From the NCBI GenBank assembly GCA_045124255.1, contig JBGVLM010000012.1, forward strand, positions 1 through 6,139: 6,139 bases of DNA, read 5' to 3'. The position numbers and the translations under genes are program-made. The notes under the pieces are model-generated. The model was not told the origin of the DNA and did not search any database. It saw only the letters and a program-made list of their open reading frames with translations. This DNA comes from Eshraghiella sp045124255. Its GTDB lineage: Bacteria; Bacillota; Clostridia; Lachnospirales; Lachnospiraceae. Of the stretch, positions 6,056-6,139 are shown one piece after another. Numbering within the stretch: the first letter of the stretch is position 1; every line of letters begins with the position of its first letter.

Positions 6056-6139
6056 ATGAGTAAATACTATGACTATTTTGAAGAACAGGAACATAATCCA
6101 GATGAAGTAACAATGGACGAGTTCATTGCTGAAGCCATG
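6056..6139 (+). CDS. small acidic ORF behind the transposase, 5' part only
   Basis: Twenty-eight codons are visible, starting MSKYYDYFEEQEHNPDEV, and the frame is open at the window edge. AGGAGG (6044-6049) is six bases before the ATG, a stronger site than that of the transposase. Nine of the 28 residues are acidic and only one is lysine, with no cysteine or catalytic motif. An in-frame ATG at 6038, overlapping the transposase's second stop codon, lacks a Shine-Dalgarno and is less likely. The gene starts 20 bases after the transposase stop with no terminator or terminal repeat between, so it is probably co-transcribed and inside the element. I do not recognise the protein. It could be an accessory or regulatory protein of the element, or a captured passenger. 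Confidence 0.75.
   Translation, partial: MSKYYDYFEEQEHNPDEVTMDEFIAEAM

Larger units (their letters stand above)
4677..6139 (+). mobile_element. IS256-family insertion sequence, left part (right end outside window)
   Basis: The element starts at about 4677 with GAGAGTGTAAAA, typical of IS256-family termini; a start at 4679 is also possible. It includes a subterminal hairpin, the full transposase gene, and a downstream ORF. The right inverted repeat should read as the reverse complement of 4677-4703 (ending in TTTACACTCTC). It is not present anywhere up to 6139, so the element extends past the window. If the end is at 4677, the flanking 4668-4676 (ACCCAAAGC) or its last 8 bases should be duplicated at the far side. 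Insertion lies between the giant gene's terminator and the body of the minus-strand membrane gene, so the giant gene is intact. Confidence 0.85.

Noticed and set aside
6038..6058. Start of the small ORF at the ATG overlapping the transposase's tandem stop codons
   Set aside because: It is in frame, but no Shine-Dalgarno precedes it, whereas the ATG at 6056 has AGGAGG at ideal distance.

Overview
The window looks like a chromosomal segment from a low-GC, anaerobic Firmicute, most likely of the Lachnospiraceae/Clostridia type. The reasons are the AT-rich intergenic DNA, the strong AGGAGG-type ribosome binding sites, the consensus sigma-A promoter, and a very large oxygen-sensitive-type Fe-S activase protein typical of gut clostridia. 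This placement is inference from gene content and sequence style, not from a search.

Layout, left to right. Positions 1-249 are intergenic: a possible leftward promoter at the very edge (7-35), a terminator-like hairpin (39-64), a structured non-coding stretch (about 100-141), and a near-consensus promoter (171-199). The promoter drives a short leader whose Shine-Dalgarno is separated from its ATG by a small GC-rich hairpin. Positions 250-4488 encode a single 1412-residue protein. It joins two archerase-type ATPase modules (2-hydroxyacyl-CoA dehydratase activator/BadF-BcrA family), a cysteine-rich linker, a DUF2229-type region and a dehydratase D-component-like region. It appears monocistronic, with its own promoter and a strong bidirectional terminator at 4506-4549.

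Positions 4555-4676, on the minus strand, hold the last 39 codons of a membrane-protein gene. It is cut off where an IS256-family insertion sequence begins at about 4677. The rest of the window (4677-6139) is this element: a left terminal inverted repeat nested in a long hairpin, a full-length 419-residue DDE transposase (4776-6035), and then, instead of the expected right terminal repeat, the well-initiated start of a second small acidic ORF (6056 onward, cut by the window edge).

The ATPase/dehydratase fusion belongs to a recognised but functionally unassigned protein family. The two most useful second-look items are the IS256-family element with a probable extra ORF behind the transposase, and the hairpin-bridged ribosome binding site of the giant gene. 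I see no CRISPR, tRNA, rRNA or clear riboswitch.
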